Under the pieces are notes generated by a model that was not told the DNA's origin, searched no databases, and saw only the letters and a list, made by a program, of their open reading frames with translations. Shown here in pieces: positions 20,701 through 34,910 of a DNA stretch of 64,000 bases. The position numbers and the translations under genes were made by a program. The DNA is from Dromaius novaehollandiae (lineage: Eukaryota > Chordata > Aves > Casuariiformes > Dromaiidae), in NCBI RefSeq assembly GCF_036370855.1, contig NC_088101.1, forward strand, positions 813,501 to 877,500. Reading direction: 5' to 3'. Within the stretch, counting starts at the first letter, position 1, and each line of letters begins with the position of its first letter.

Positions 20701-23700
20701 CAGATGAATCAAGGTCGATCAAGAGTGAAGGTGGAAATATGGGGCAATGGCCGGGAATGATGATCCATTCTGAAAAGCTTGTATCTCCTTCTGTTGACTC
20801 TCCTGATGCTCCCATCCCTATCTCCCTGTCCTCCACACTGTCTCTGTGTATTTTCGCTGTATATATTTCACTAGTCCCTGCACGCATCCTCCCTCTACTC
20901 TGTTAATTATAGGGAAAAATAGCTTCTCTGCCTGTCAAATTGCTAACCATTGCATTTTTCAGGATTACATCCTCAACAGATAGCACGATGCAGCTGTGTT
21001 TGTGACAGTGCATGATGGGGAATGTTTCAAGGTGTTGGTCTGCAATGCATTTGTTTTTTACTTAAAAAGGGCTGGACAGTTGGGGCTTCACGTATGTGGG
21101 AGCAAAGGGGACCTGGAGCAGCTGCAAAAGTTAGCAGTCCCCTTCCTTGGGTAATTCCTTATTTCTATCTGTGAAGTGGAGAGCTGCTCACAGGAACAGT
21201 GCCCTTCCTTGCAAGGGGGCTTTAGTCATGATGGGGCTGATAGGAGTGGAAGAGACGGTGAGGAGACATTTGAGCTGCTCGGCACGTATCAGGAGATCTG
21301 CAGGGTTGAAGGGGTCTTGCAAATTGCCGACTCTTCCCCATGCCCTTGGGGAACCCATGGATACTGTAAATCCAGACAAACTGGCGTCCGACTGAGCAAA
21401 AGCTGTGTGACGCCAAACTGCCCCATAATGGGGAGCTGTGCCTGGACCTGGTTTTAAAGAGTGCTGTAGGTTGGTGGTAGAGCTGCTGGCTTGGCCCCCG
21501 CTGCCTTAATTGCATGCTCTGCTGATGAGCCGGCCTCTGTCACGCCGTTGCCTCCTGTGAGCAAGTCCATCCTGGGCCACCACGTCACTGAGCAGACTGG
21601 CCGGGAGAATCAGGGTGCTCAGTGCTGGCTCAAAGAAAGTTGGCTTTCCCGGGGACGTCTTGCCTAGGCTGTGTCTTCACTGAGCCAGTGCTCTGTACTC
21701 GGAGAGGAGCAACCAGGACAGCCTGCCCATGCACCAGCCAGGACATCCGCGCCGCGATAGTTTCCTGTTGATAAGTTTGTGCCACAGCAAGGAGCGGAAG
21801 GGACAGAGGGTTTTGTGTGTGTTCCCTCTCCCTGGCAGCGTGGTGCTCCTCACCCGCTCGCTACACGTGCTTTTATTTTAGAGGCAGAGCTGTTGGTCGG
21901 GGTTGAGTGTGCTGAAGCAGAGGGTGTTCGGTGGCAGGTTTCCAAACCAGGGAGTCTGCAGCGAGCACCAGGCCTAGTTAGACACGTTATGTAACAGGAT
22001 AAGTTTTCAGATCCCTGTGCGTTTCTGTAATTCTTCCTTTTGAACAAACTCCTTTGTCTGAGCGAGACTTTGACGCTCTTATTTCAGATAACAGCACTCA
22101 CCGGACATGGAAAATTGTCCTGTCCGAATGGCTCAGTTTTATCCAAGTGGCTAAATTTCGGAAATTTATCAAAAAAGAGCTTCCTCTTCCTGTGATCTGA
22201 CATAACGCGTCTTGTCTGCTTGCACCGTGCTTGTCCTGGCTTTGCGTGGGGCCCCATGGCAATCCCGCTCTGCGCTCCAGAGTCCTGTCCCCTTGGCAGA
22301 GGTCCTCTCCACCGCGCTCCTTGCTCTGGGGCTCAGAGCTCTGTTAAAATGTTAGGAACAAGCCCTTCCCTCTAGTAGCAGGGTTTTTTGTTTCTCCCTA
22401 GCAGCCTGGCTGTGTAGTGAGTGCCGGTGGCTCTGGATTTTACCTCCTCGTTCAAATCCTAGGAGGGCAGCACGGGGAGGCTGTGGTGTTTTGTCCCCAC
22501 CAAGGTATGGAGACAGCTGCGTATGTAATGGGAGTACATGCAGAAATCGGTGTTGGCTCTGGTTTCACAGATCTCTGATCCACAGACTTCCTTTCGTTGT
22601 ACCCGCTGTTACAGACCATGGCTGAGCCATCCCAGGCTTGAAAATGTTCTGCTCGAGTCATGCCCAGCTGGAGCTACTTGGCTTCTTAGTGTCATGACAA
22701 TTGTAATAATCCAAGCTTTCAAACTTTCTCTTTACCCCCTTTTTTTTTTTTTTTATCCTTGAAACTTCACGCTTGTAGTTAGTGTAGTTGACAGCTCTGC
22801 TTCAGCTGGTTTCTGGCTTCTTTCTGAACATCCCGTGCCTGATCTCACGCTGAGAAGGAAGCAAAGACGGACAAGTGGGATGCTGGGAAGAGCTGCCAGT
22901 CCTTGCTGGCTGTGGTGTCCCCAGAGATCTGCTGAGCAGGAACTTAGCACTGCTTTTTTAAGCTTCTAGTGGACTGTCGTGCAGAATCATTCAGCGGGTG
23001 ATAACAGGCCAGTGAAGATGGAGCTGATATGAGCCTCACTCTGGACCTTCAGTTGCTTCCAGATACTTTTGCCCAACTGCCTGACAGTGCCAGAGGATTG
23101 CATGGGGAAGAAGGCTTGTGTGTGCTCTGTCCTCTCTAAAAGCTCTGGCTGTATCTCTCCGGTGAACCTCTGCTGTCAGGGGTTTTGGGTACTCACGGCG
23201 TTGGAGGAGAAGCCTGTGGTCTTGCTTTGGTGATGTTTTCGTGCCAGCCTTAGTAGCAAGAAGTTTATAGTATCTCAGAGGCATGTGCATGTGCCTGGAG
23301 GGAGTCCCTATGGCTCTTAGGTGATCGTCGTTGGATCTTGTCAAGATCTTAGTTGTTGCTTGTGTGGGTAAATAATTCAGCCCAGCAAGCGACTGCTGTG
23401 GTCAGCTTAGAGTTTTGCTAGGATAAGACGCTGAAACAAATGATGAAGAGTTGGGCCTTATATGGCTCTTTTCCCAAGCAGTATGTTTGTATCTCAATGG
23501 CTGAAAGTAAAGACTGTTTTTTTGTTTTTGTTTTTTTCGATGAAGGAAAATTTTGGGAATTTTTGGGAGGGATCAGAAAGAATAGCTATATCTGTCATCT
23601 TTTGTAGCAGAAAGCTACCAAGAAGCTTTTAAAGCTGCCTGTTATTTTAAATTTGTTCCTTGTCCTTCTTTAAAATAAACCACTGGTTTCTCCTACAGCA

Positions 23701-26700
23701 AAAGGGAGCCTAGCACACTTTGTTTAGCTTCACTGCAGACACTCCAAAGTGCATATGTGTATATGCATAATGTTAAGAAAATGTTGCCAAACAAGGCAAG
23801 ACCTGCGTGTGTTAGTGATTCACACAGGGATCTGATGAAAAAATCCTTTGGGCTGAAGAGGCTGCAATGAGAGCAGACGTTTGCTGCGTTGGTTTGGTTA
23901 GCAGAGCAGGCTGGCTCTGGGTGGATAACTTGGGTTTTTGGCACAGTGCCTCGCAGATGCCAAAATGTGCACCCATCTAAAAGGTGGCACTGGCAAGCAC
24001 GGCTGGGTGTCTTTGGTCAGAGAAAGCTGAGCAGGGTTGCTGCTCACTTATTCTGTGGCTGCTCCCTCCCCCAGGGAGCAGGTTGGACACGGGCAAGGTG
24101 GCTCTTGCCGGCAGCTTGGGCAGCCTGAGCTCAGCCATTGCCTGGCCTCGGATCCATTGCCGATATGGCAGGACATGTTGTGCTCCTGTGGAAAACCCAC
24201 AGGCAGGCTCTGGCTCGGAGGCTCGTCTCTCTTCCCTGTGTTTGCTGCAGTGTTTAACTATCGTCCCTCCGGGGCAGCACCTCCGTTTGAGAGCTGTGTC
24301 ATTAAACAGCCTCTTCTCGGCAGCTGCCCTGCAATGCAGGAGTCTCGCGTGTAATCCTGCTTCTTTGGGACGTGCTAAGTGTGCCCAGCCCCATCCAAGC
24401 TTTGCCGGTGAACGTTGGGACAGGCAGTGCTTGCAAAGTGGTGGCTGTGCTGGAGAGAGCATTTCTGCTTCTTGCTCTGTGCTGCTTTATCCCCAGTTGC
24501 GTAATGCAGCGTGATGTGGTTAATCTGATCGTTGTTACAAAAGGATTTAAAACTCTTCTTAATCAGAAGTCATTTTTAATAAAGCTTTGCCTTGCTTGGA
24601 AGGCTGCTCTCTTGGCTTGCATGTTCAAGAGAAATGCAGGATGCCAAGAGGGATGGGAGGGAAACAAGAGCGTGGGGAAGGGGCACGGGTGCCTCTGGTA
24701 GTTGGGCAGGTGCTAGTGAAATCCAAAAAAATGCAGGACACGTTTCAGCTGGCACCAAGCACACACAATCCTTACATGTGCAGATAAGAGCAGCTGATGT
24801 GTCTGTGCCGTCTCTGCATTTTTTCCTCAGGGGGCAAACTTTTGCAGGTGGTGGAGGGAGAGAAAGGCTCTTTCTAATCCAGTCTGGCTCACGCTCCCCC
24901 TTTAAACTCTCTCTTTCCAAATTACTGGTGGTCTTCCTGAACCTCATGCATCTTTCGGAGCAAACCGTGGTTCTGGGTGAAGTGCAGGAGAAGAGGGGAT
25001 GCTCTTTGCTTGTCTCTAATGACGTTTTGTGTGAGTTTGTGTGGGGTTGCCTGTGGCTTCTTTGGCTGTTGCTGTGCTTTTGTATTGCGGAAAGTGCCCT
25101 GGCTCTCGTTAATAACACATGGTCTCTGAAACACATGGTCTCTCTCTCTTCCTCCTGTGTGCCAGTCTTTTGTCCACTTTTCCTATGGAAACCATCTCAA
25201 GCTGCCCTATCTACTTCAGCTACCCTTTGGAGAAAGTCTGGTTCCAGGAGCCTGAACTCCAGCTCCGAGTGGTGCTTCATCCTGCCAATTCCTGCTCTTC
25301 CAGTCCTGATAGTCCTCATGCTCGGGGTCTCTTGACAGATGCTTAAGGTTCCCCTGGGTCTCATCTCTTTGATCAGTACAAATAAAGACATGGGGATTGT
25401 TAAGGTTATTTTTTCTGAGGGACTCCCTGGGAGGAGTGGTGCGGGCCGTGTCCAGAGGAGAGCCAGCTGGCTTGCGGTTCAGGCGGGATGATGAAACACG
25501 TGGAGGAGAGGGGCCAGGACTGTGTTACAGTGACATTGGGGAAGGAGCATGTCAGAATCATCCTCCTGATGGAAAGCTACCTGGAGGAAAAGCTGGAAGT
25601 AACACAAGTTTACAGAACAAATGGTCCAAGAAGGAGCTCGGCTCTGTTGCTGAGCCCTGTGGCAGAGCACGCAGCTGCTGAGCGTGAGGGTTGATGCAGG
25701 CTGGTGGAGAAGATGGTGGAAGAATGAAGAATGAAGCATTTCCTTGGCAAGGTTGTTGCCTCCCTGGGAGGCTGATGAGTTCTTTACAGCCTTGCTCCTT
25801 GCTGTTTCAGTGGCGAACACGACTGCTGTGGGAGAAGGAGTTTGTAACATCAAAGAAAGATGCTGCAATTTATTGTTGTTTTGGGCACCAAGAATCTCAA
25901 ACCAGATGGCATTTATCAGGCAATGAACTCTGCAGGCGTTAAGTAGCAAAGCTGCTGTTTCTAAACTTGCATACTGTACCATTTTGGAAGGCATTCCAAT
26001 GACAGAATAAAAAACCAGTCAGAGCTGCTTTCATCTGAGGTAGTAAAACAATTTACAAAATTAAGTCCATAAATTCCCCGTTTTCCATGGGGAATATGTG
26101 TGTATAAGCAAAGGCTGGTTATTTCCCTGATAAAGGCTGTTAGTTGTAGTCACCCATCTAGGGAACGAGAGGGTTCGGAAGAGAACGATTAAATGATTGG
26201 AAATGTTGGGGATTCACTGTAAAAAAAAGATTTAAAAGATTAGTCCTCATCCCCTCTGGAAAAGGGGACAAGCAGAAAGAGATTTTGCAGAGCTCTTAAT
26301 AGTAAGAGGACAAACAGGGCTTTGTTCTTGACCATTCAGCGGGGCAAAGCCAGCAACTCACTCAGACTTCAAGGACAACAATTTTGGTACTTACAGAAAT
26401 ATTTTAAACCAAAGGGCTGGAGAGGATTTAAAACAGTCTGTTCTCCACCTCTGCTGGCATAACCCGGGTTCTGATCTCTTTGGAGGGTGCTGTTTGGGCA
26501 CTGCCATGTGCCCCAGCAATGCTTTTGCTGAAGATACGAGTCTTACAGGTGAGACCGGGAGGAGGGTTGGCCGCTGGCTTTAGTGCTCTGCTCCTCTGAT
26601 TTCTGCTGTATCGCTTGGGCTGTACGTCCAAGTCAATACCACGCTCTGTCTGACAAGAAAAACACTTGACCTAAGACCAAGCTCGTGAAGCTTTGGTGTA

Positions 26701-27835
26701 AGGGGAAAAAAACAGATGCAGAGAAGCAAATTAGATCTGATCTCCTTGTAATTAAGTAAACTTCTGACTGTGCAGGTTCCTGCTCTGCTGTAGTTGTACC
26801 TCTTGTCAGTGTGTAGTTATTAACTAGCAGAAAGTGGGTAACTTTGTAGGAGAAGCAGCAAGGAGGCATTTTATTTTGTTCAAATTAAGCATGACTCTAG
26901 AATAAATTCTGTGATGAACAAGCACTGATGAAATCCCACAGTGAAGTGGCTTCAAGAGAACATTGCATTAATACATTAAAATGGGGCTTTTGTCTCTTAC
27001 CTTTAACTTGAGGGTGAGTTTAAACTGCTGCAATTAGCAGATAAAACACTTATTTTGCCAAATATTTGAGCACAAATGGAACTCGGAGCAATCAGACTTT
27101 GTTTCTTAGAGTAGTGTGATTATGGAGGAAAAGAACATGAATTTCTGCCTTTGCTTAAGTGGGCTCCCTGGTTGCCTTGCTGAACACTACAGGGAGAGCT
27201 GCGAGTACAGCTTTAGAGGGACTGAAATTGCTTTAAGGTGAGATGCGTGCACAGTGTACCTCTGTAAATAATCTGGAAGAGAATACTTACCATGCCAGTT
27301 AGAAAAACAGCTTCCTCCATTCAATTCAGAGTTTGCTGAACATGTTTATTTAAGCCTTGGAATGGCCCTAAGGCAAGAGCAATTCGTGGAGCCCGAGTTA
27401 CGTTTACCCAGGGAGAAGCTTAGTTAATCGCAGGAAAAACTGTTGGACAGTGCGGGTGTGTATGTGTCTTTCACGTGTGTTTTGATTTGTTTGTCTTTTT
27501 CTTGGCTGGCAAAAGGCAGGTAATTAAAAAATGAAGGCTGTTGCAGCAGAAGGAGAAAGGCTGCTGCAAGGGAAATTGCAGGTCCGTCGCTTCTCAGCTG
27601 GACTTTGCCGAACCCTTGTTGCAGACAGAGGGACTGGGTAGCCTGGATCCTGCCTCCAGCCGTCGTGACCATGTGTGCCCTACCCACGGGGAGGGGTGAG
27701 AAGAAGCCTAGTGCATGAGACGCTCGTTCATAATGTTCTCCCAGCCTTTTTGGTGTTTTCAGCTCAGGGGATTTGTCTCTTTAGTAATGCTTAGACTCCC
27801 TCTTCCAGTTACCAGTCTGGTCTCCTCTTGAACCC

Positions 27836-27900
27836 CTGGGAACTTACTGAATCTGTTGTATAACACAGCAAGGAGTTCCACAGATCGTACCCATCAAACG
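27836..27900. mobile_element. Possible old CR1/L3-like fragment
   Basis: A short segment with GCAAGGAGTTCCACAGAT resembles a block I recall from degraded CR1/L3-type LINEs. The match is short and weak, and the surrounding sequence is unassigned. Confidence 0.25.
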
Positions 27901-29273
27901 TTGACTCTGCTGATTTGCTTTGAGGGAGCTGGCTTTAGCGTTTGATGCTTCCTAGTCCCTGTGTTGGAGCAGACAGAAAGCGATCGGCCAGTTCTGGTGG
28001 CAGCAGCCAAGCTACTGCGAGAAAAACCTCTTGCAGGCTTGCCTAACCACCTTCTAAATTTACCAGAAGCTCAGACTGGGCCGGTTGCGGTTCCAGACTT
28101 ACGCTTGCGTAAGGCTGGAAGTCCCCAGGACTGAATCTTTTGGGCTCCCTGCCACCCCGGTCTCCTCTTGCGGTTGGCCCTTCGCCCTGCTAGCTACTAA
28201 CGTGTTGAGACCCGAGCGCGGAGAGCCAGAGCTAGCAGGACGCAGACCAGTCCTGCTGGCTCCCTGCAGAACTGGGGGAACCCACCCTGCCTTTTAGCTT
28301 TTTGGGATATGCACCACAGTAATGGCTTTAAGAGAGCTCTTTCAGGCCCCTTTGCCCCCTCTAAGGGGTGGCCTGCAGCATGAGAACCGTCTGTTTGGAA
28401 GAGAAGGCTCAGCATCTCCTCTGAGAGGAGGGTGTAAGAGCATTGGGATTGCCGTTTGCAAAGCGGGGCCCAGGGCTGTCGCTTGGACCCACTGCAGCTG
28501 GCTGTCTGGCATTTGGGTGGGCTCTGCATGTGCAGTTGTGTCTCGCTGTTAGCCGGTCGGAGCAGACAGGTTGGGGCTCTCTGCAGCTTTCTCTCCAGCT
28601 GGTCCCTTGTGCTGGCAGAATGAGAAAGCGCTCGTGGCTCTGTGCCAATGGGGGTGGCATTAAAAATAACCAAAAGGTAGATTTGGGGCTTGGTTACTGA
28701 GTGCCAGGCCTGTTTCTATTCTGGGATGAAGATGACTTGCTGTGAGCTCATTACGCTGTGACTCTTCCTTAAAATGCCTTGACAGTTGATTTCGTTCCAG
28801 CTAATAAGGTCCTAAAATGTTAATGAAGCAAATCAATTTTTCATGGTTTGTGTTGCCGTTGTCTGAAAGTGCTGTGTTGCAATCTGCTGATTCCAGGAAG
28901 CTTTTTAGGGCATAAAGTAGAAGGGCAGCAAAATATTCAGCAGTTTGGAGGATTCCTTGGTTCCTTTTTCAGCTTTCTGCCGTCCCCCCGTGTGGCCCTA
29001 CCCCTGCCTCTGTTCAGGATCAAAAATCGCAGCACCCTCTCCTTAGGGCAGTTCTCTTACCAAGACGATAGTGTCACTTGGTGTAAATGCTCTCTGTGCT
29101 CAATATTTCATGAGATGTGGAAAGGGGAGAGGTGTTACATGCTTTGTGTGCACACAAAGCTCAGCTACTTACACTGGCTTGGGAATTAGGTAGGTGCCGT
29201 CCTTTATTTCTCCGAGTGCTTGTTTCATACTATCAGAAGGTGTCAGAGGCTTCAAACCTTCCCGGCTGCTCCT

Positions 29274-29301
29274 GGAGTTATTTTGATGGAGTTATTTTGA
29301 T
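29274..29301 (+). repeat. 14-bp tandem duplication
   Basis: GGAGTTATTTTGAT occurs twice without a gap (29274-29287 and 29288-29301) in MFHAS1 intron 1. A simple local duplication. Confidence 0.9.
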
Positions 29302-31326
29302 TTGTTATTGCTCTCTTTACTCTTGCTTTGTGAGTATGATGGGAGGAAGTATTGAAATGTGTGGCTTGGGAAATGTGTTTTTAAAAAAAAAAAAATTTGG
29401 ATTCCATTTTAAACTGTAATTAATTCACATGCACTTGAGAAACAGATAATTAATGTTTAGGGACAAGCAAAGAGTTTTCCGAGTTTCATAAAGTTGCCTT
29501 TTATACTGCAGCACTGCTGAGAGGTGATCTCAAATGACTCATTTCATGGGAATTAGTGGGTGAGATGTAAATCAGCTTTTTAAATGGTTGCCGTCCTGTA
29601 GCTGCTGAGTTGAGCATAAGAAGCGCCATCTGCCCAACTTCTGCACCTGAAAGCATGCTCAGTCTGGTGCCAAAGGTCTCCCCGGAGCTTTTGCAACCTG
29701 CAGGTGTGTCGGTGTCCTCTTTTGCTGTTACATCCCCCCCGTCTGGGGAAAAACTGCTTGGGCTCTAGCTAAGCGGAGCGCCCAGCTTCAGCAGCAAGCC
29801 TGGTGCTCCCTGCCCTGGAGCCCTCTGTCTCCAGGTCCTGACATGTCACAGGGCTCCGGGCTGGTGGTAGCAGAGGAATGGCTCTTAAGCGCGTGAAGTG
29901 CCTTGCAATTATTTGGGATGGAAAGCCTTGTGCACGTAAAGACGGTCTGCAATGGGAGCGGTGGCCAGAAGAAATATGGGCCAAGGCAGCTGTGCTAAGA
30001 AACTAGCTGTACATCTGCAGACCCTCATAGGGATGTGGGGACTTGCTCCCATCAATGCTGTCATGTTTGGGGCTTGTTATTTTTCCCCAACCGGGGTGGA
30101 GCACAGCTGGGAAGTGTGGTGTGCTCTGAGGATGCAGAGTGGCGTGTCTGTGAAACATAATCCCTTTTAGGCCCAGGCAGACGACATCGTGGCCAGTGCA
30201 GGTTGTGTGGCCCCTCTGGGCAGGGCAGGCCCTACGCTGCTGGGGATGGTACTTCTCCACATCACTGCACCGGATCCGCGCAGCGATTTGCAGAGAGAGA
30301 AGCAGTAAATCTTTCGGAGGTGAAAGATCTGAGAGGCTCTGTCAAAACTTGGGGGCTTTGCAGGTTTCAGCCTGGAGTAGGCTTGGGTGCAATTGGTCAA
30401 GAGCAACAAAAGCAAACCAGGACGAGGAGGACAGACTGGGAGTGCAGAGAGGCTGCACCTCAAACAACACAGTTATTTTGTTCGTGCTTGACCTAGACCT
30501 GTCGGCTCCAAGTTGAAAAGCCTCTCAGCTTGTTTCCAAAGATGCACCAAAGAAGTTGTTTCGTGTTTCTGTGGTCTGGCATGAATTAAGAGCCTTGATG
30601 GAACAGCTTCCCATACAGCCAGCTGGGAGAAATCATTCAAGGTCAGCTATATATATGTCCACGGCCAGAGTTGTGAGGCCTAGAGATGTGATGCTGGCTT
30701 GAGAGGCACCTGGTGCTAGGAGTGCAATAGCTGCAAAACTCACCTGTGCTTTGGGGCTAGGTCAGCTGGGGCTCAGCCTGCCCCTCCAGCGAGGTTGTGA
30801 TGCTCTGGAGCATCTGGAGCAAAGTGCTTGCAAGAGGCTGCCCTCTGTCTGAGGCAGATATCCTTGCTGACGTCTTTGGCCCCGACAGCCTTAAATCTTT
30901 CAAAGGAGAAATGGGAAATTGGCATCAGTTCCTTTTCCACGTTTTGGAAAGCTCTACCCCTCTTCCTTATTTGCTTTCAAACCTTCTCCTTTTTTAACTC
31001 TGTTTAATCCCAGGCTGATTTGTTCCTGAGCGTGTGCTTTACGTGATGGCTAGCTCTGCTCACCAGGCTCCTGTGGCAATTGCTGCCCATCAGCAGAACT
31101 TTCTTCTCTCTTGCTTTTTCCGTGGTGGTCTCTCCCACTGGAGCACTTAAACAGGCTTGTTTATTTTAAGCTCCTTTAACCAGGACTGCTGTGTGAGATT
31201 TATGAAGTTGTCTGTCTGTAATCTGGATTTCCGCTCTGCGCTGCTCCCTTTTGTGGTCTCTCTGCTTCGAGCTGCTTTGTTCCCGCTGGTTGCAGCCAGG
31301 GGTGTGTAGCCTCAAGTGAGAAAAGA

Positions 31327-31415
31327 GAATGAAGTCCCAACTTGGAGGTCTCTATCCAACCCCCAGCCCCAAGCAGGGCCAACACCACAGCTAGGTAAGG
31401 CTGCTCAGGGCCTTG
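31327..31415 (-). mobile_element. CR1 LINE fragment (3' end, antisense)
   Basis: The plus strand reads TTGGAGGTCTCTATCCAACC, then CAAGCAGGGCCAACACCACA and AGGTAAGGCTGCTCAGGGCC, a degraded match to the complement of the CR1 3' region (its GGTTGGACTAGATGA and CTTGGAGCAGGG blocks). The element therefore lies on the minus strand. It is truncated at its 5' side, as usual for CR1. It sits in MFHAS1 intron 1. Confidence 0.7.
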
Positions 31416-31688
31416 TAAATGCATCAAGGACAGTGCAGAGCTTTAACTTTCTGGGGAATATTTTTGTGCATGACGTATAGGCAGTGCTGTGGGGAGTATA
31501 TTAAAAATTCATACCAGCACAGAGCAGTGTTTTCTAGGCAGCAGTTGAAGAAAAAAAAAGCTTACACATCACGCGCAGCAACATTTGCAGGAAGCAGCTC
31601 ATTAGATAGGTTTCATCTGAGCTGAGAGCGGCAAAGACAAGATCTAAGTGGTGCAGTGTGGAGGTGGGCTTGGTGTGAGACGCCATCT

Positions 31689-31711
31689 CCCCCCCCCCCC
31701 CCCCCCCCCCC
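31689..31711 (+). repeat. Poly-C run (23 C)
   Basis: An uninterrupted C homopolymer in MFHAS1 intron 1, with G-rich complement. Runs this long are unusual and prone to assembly error. Confidence 0.9.
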
Positions 31712-34700
31712 GCCAAGCCTAAAGGCACGACCATGAAGGGCTGCATACAGAGATGTCACGAGCAAGGATTATTCAAAGCAGACTTGACAGAAAAGCAATC
31801 GGAGCTGAGATGTAAAGCCTGTTTCCTGCTGCCTCCACTTGCCGCTGCTGCTGTCTGAAGGCCTTTAGCATGGAGGAAGAGCAACAAGGGGGAGATGGGA
31901 ATTTAGGGTAGGAGGGCAAGCGAGTAGTGGGCTGTGAAAGACATGCAGAGGGATAGGGTTGGGGCAGCTCTGGGGCACAGCATGGAACAAGGGGGACAGC
32001 AGTGTGTAGGGACAGCTTGTTTTTGACCACCCCGCGCCCATGTCGTGAAGTGGAGCTGTAACATCTTCGAGGCCCCGAGTGAGCTGAAGGGAGAGGGGGA
32101 TGCGAGCAACGCCAGGACTGGGGTCCTGCTCATCTGCCGTTTGCTGGCTGTCCTAGCAGAGCCCACAACCTGGCAGTGGGAATGACAGAACGAAGACGAG
32201 AAATACCATCGGGCTGATACTGTGCAGATGTGTTCTCCCAGCAGCTTGGAGAGAAACGAGTCAGTGTGGGAGGTCTGGGCGAAGCCTTTTACCCCGAGCC
32301 CTTCCTGTAGATCATCAACAATGTGAGCGGGAAACTTTCTGCTCCTTAGCTTGTCCCTGGCAGTGGGAACCATGTAGGAAAGGCACAGAAGGTGAATGGC
32401 CTGGGTGGGTTTTTCCCCCAACGTGCAAAACCCTTCTCTCTGTTAGACAGCCAAGTACACTTACAGCTGGGTCGGTCTGGCTGCCAGCATGGAGTAACCC
32501 AACTCTCCTGCAAGTACTTGCTTTTCTTACTGTCAGTTTCCCTTCCAACCCTCTGATTCGTCATGGGTATCTGGCATTTCATGGGTATTTCCTAAAGGCC
32601 AGAGGCACACGCTTTGCAGTGTGCATGAGTCTCGTTGCTGGCATGGGCTCTGAGGGGGGCATCCCACCCCAAATCACAATAAATTGAGGACAGAAAGAAT
32701 AATGGGCCTAACTCTGTGTGGCCACAAATTGTATACCTGTGTTTGTCTGTGCTCCTGGGCCCACATGGCAATAGAAATCGAAATGCCTGCATCTGGCGAG
32801 CTGCTGACACTGAAGGGAAAGAGGCCCCTTCTAGTAGCTCTTTCGTCATGGCCAAAGGTTTGCTCCTGCCTTTGCGTAAGGGTAGACTTGCCCACACAGA
32901 GCAGGCATCTGGAAGGGGTGAGGGCAGCACGACCCGCTCAGCCCTCGCCTGAGCGATGCTCGTTGTTCCTGTGTCATGATGTGTCCCGAGGAGCTGCCAA
33001 GCAATATAGTGGTTGTGAAGAGGAGAGGGAGGAGGAGAAGGCCTCGTGTGTCAGATGTATAAGATGGGATCTTTCTCAGCTGCCTGGTGGAGTTTCCGTG
33101 CTGACTTACGCCGCAGCCAAAAGCAACTGTGGCAGCCTCATGAGAGGGTCTCCATATCTGTATCGGGGTTAGCATGCTATGCAGCACAGTTCGCCTGATG
33201 CTGGAGAGAAGTTTCTGTGCTGAAATGCTGGGAGAGTGGCCATGGGGCAGGCTCAACTCCTGTGTGCTGTTTGCCCCCTTTCAAACAGAGATGTGCCAAA
33301 GAAGCATCTTCTGCAAAGAGATGTCAGATGTTTTAGGTGCTTTTAGCCAGGCCTGGTGGGATATGTTCTCCTCTCAACTGGGACCTGAATGCATCTAAAA
33401 ACCCGGCCTTGATCAGCAAGCCTCTGGCATAAAAGTGCCTTTGCAAACAGGGCACTCACTCCTAAATCAGCTAAGCAATTGCAGCGATGCAAACTCATCT
33501 CCTGGAAGATGGAATTGTTCTTCAGAAACTCCCCTGTGTTGCTCTCCAGCCTTAAGACAAAGTAAATTGGGGTTTTGATTAAGACCTTAGTGGCTTCTAT
33601 GTAAACTAATGTTAAAACAAAGCTGCTCCGAGAGCAGGAAAAGCTTCGTGTTTTGTCTGTGTGCTATTGCAGGGCAATCTTTTAGAGGCAGCAGCCAGAA
33701 CTGAAGTTTCCAGTAAAATTTGTGACACGCTCATGAAGGAATGTGCTATGAAAATACAGACTGGCTGGCTGAAATACAGAGAGGCAGGACAAGTGCTGCA
33801 AACATGGGCCACTCCAGCTGTGTTTAGACTTACGGTTAAACCAAGCAAGCACTACCGCATGCCAGGGACTTAGGTTTTTCTTTTGTATCGGTGAAATGAT
33901 TCATTTGATCTTTTCTCTCCAATCCTGCCTCAGCCCTGAAGACTTTTATTTTTCATCTCCTGCTGTTTAAATAATTTCCGAACAGAAACGTGAGTTTTCT
34001 GAAACCTCCAAGAGATTGTGAACCTGGAGAGTTACCTCCAAGTGTTGTCACAGTGCTAGTTCGGTGTTACAGCTCTGAAGACTGCCTATTGCAATGGAGT
34101 TTGTGCTATGCTTTTATTTAGCAGTGATATAGTGTCTGGTTTAGGTAGATATGACTGGTTTAGCACTGCGATGAACTTGTGCAGCAAAGACTACCATCTG
34201 CTAAGACAAGAGAACCAGAAGACTGTGATGAGAAGGCAGTGGGACTCAGTGAAAACCCCCTAAACGGGAGGGCTAGGAATTGAAAGGATGCACAGCTGAG
34301 CTTTTGCCCACGTCAGCATGAATCTGATAAGGCACTGTGTGAGCTGAGTTCACGGTATCCATTGATTTAACAAGCTTCTGGCAGGATCAGACAGTGCTCC
34401 TGTCTCCTGTGAAACAACCTGTTTGTGTTGGGATGTGACTGTGATTGATGCCCTGACTCGAGGGGGATGATGAGGAAAGTCTCTTGGGAAGCAGCAAGTG
34501 TGTCCACAGGAAAATGGAGCAGGGCTGGAGAGGGTGTGGATGGGGCTGGAGGCAGAGTGAGTCAAGCTTCATCCCTGAGGCCAGGCTTGCCCTCCTGGGG
34601 GAGAACACACAGAGTTTGCTCTGCCTTTCTTCAGCCTGTTAATATCCCTAGGACCTGCACGTCCAGTGCCTCATGTTAGCTGCTCATTGCAGGTGTCCTT

Positions 34701-34888
34701 GTGCATTTAATACAAAACTTGCTCTTTAGAGTGGAACCTGTAGTTTCCTCACTGGTGGATTTCTTTTGAAGGTCCTAGTGCTCAGGCCCTCTCCTGCAGC
34801 TGCTGCAATTTGCAATAGCACAAAGTTCAGGACTCTGAGGTTTGCAGAGGCATTGATAGCAACCTAGAGGGAAAGGCAAAGCTGTTTT

Positions 34889-34910
34889 AAAAAAAAAAAA
34901 AAAAAAAAAA
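34889..34910 (+). repeat. Poly-A run (22 A)
   Basis: Homopolymer in MFHAS1 intron 1. I see no recognisable retroposed gene on its left that would make it a poly(A) tail. Confidence 0.85.

Noticed and set aside
22440-22470. tRNA-like GTTCAAATCC box
   Set aside because: A B-box-like string without an A box or a cloverleaf around it.
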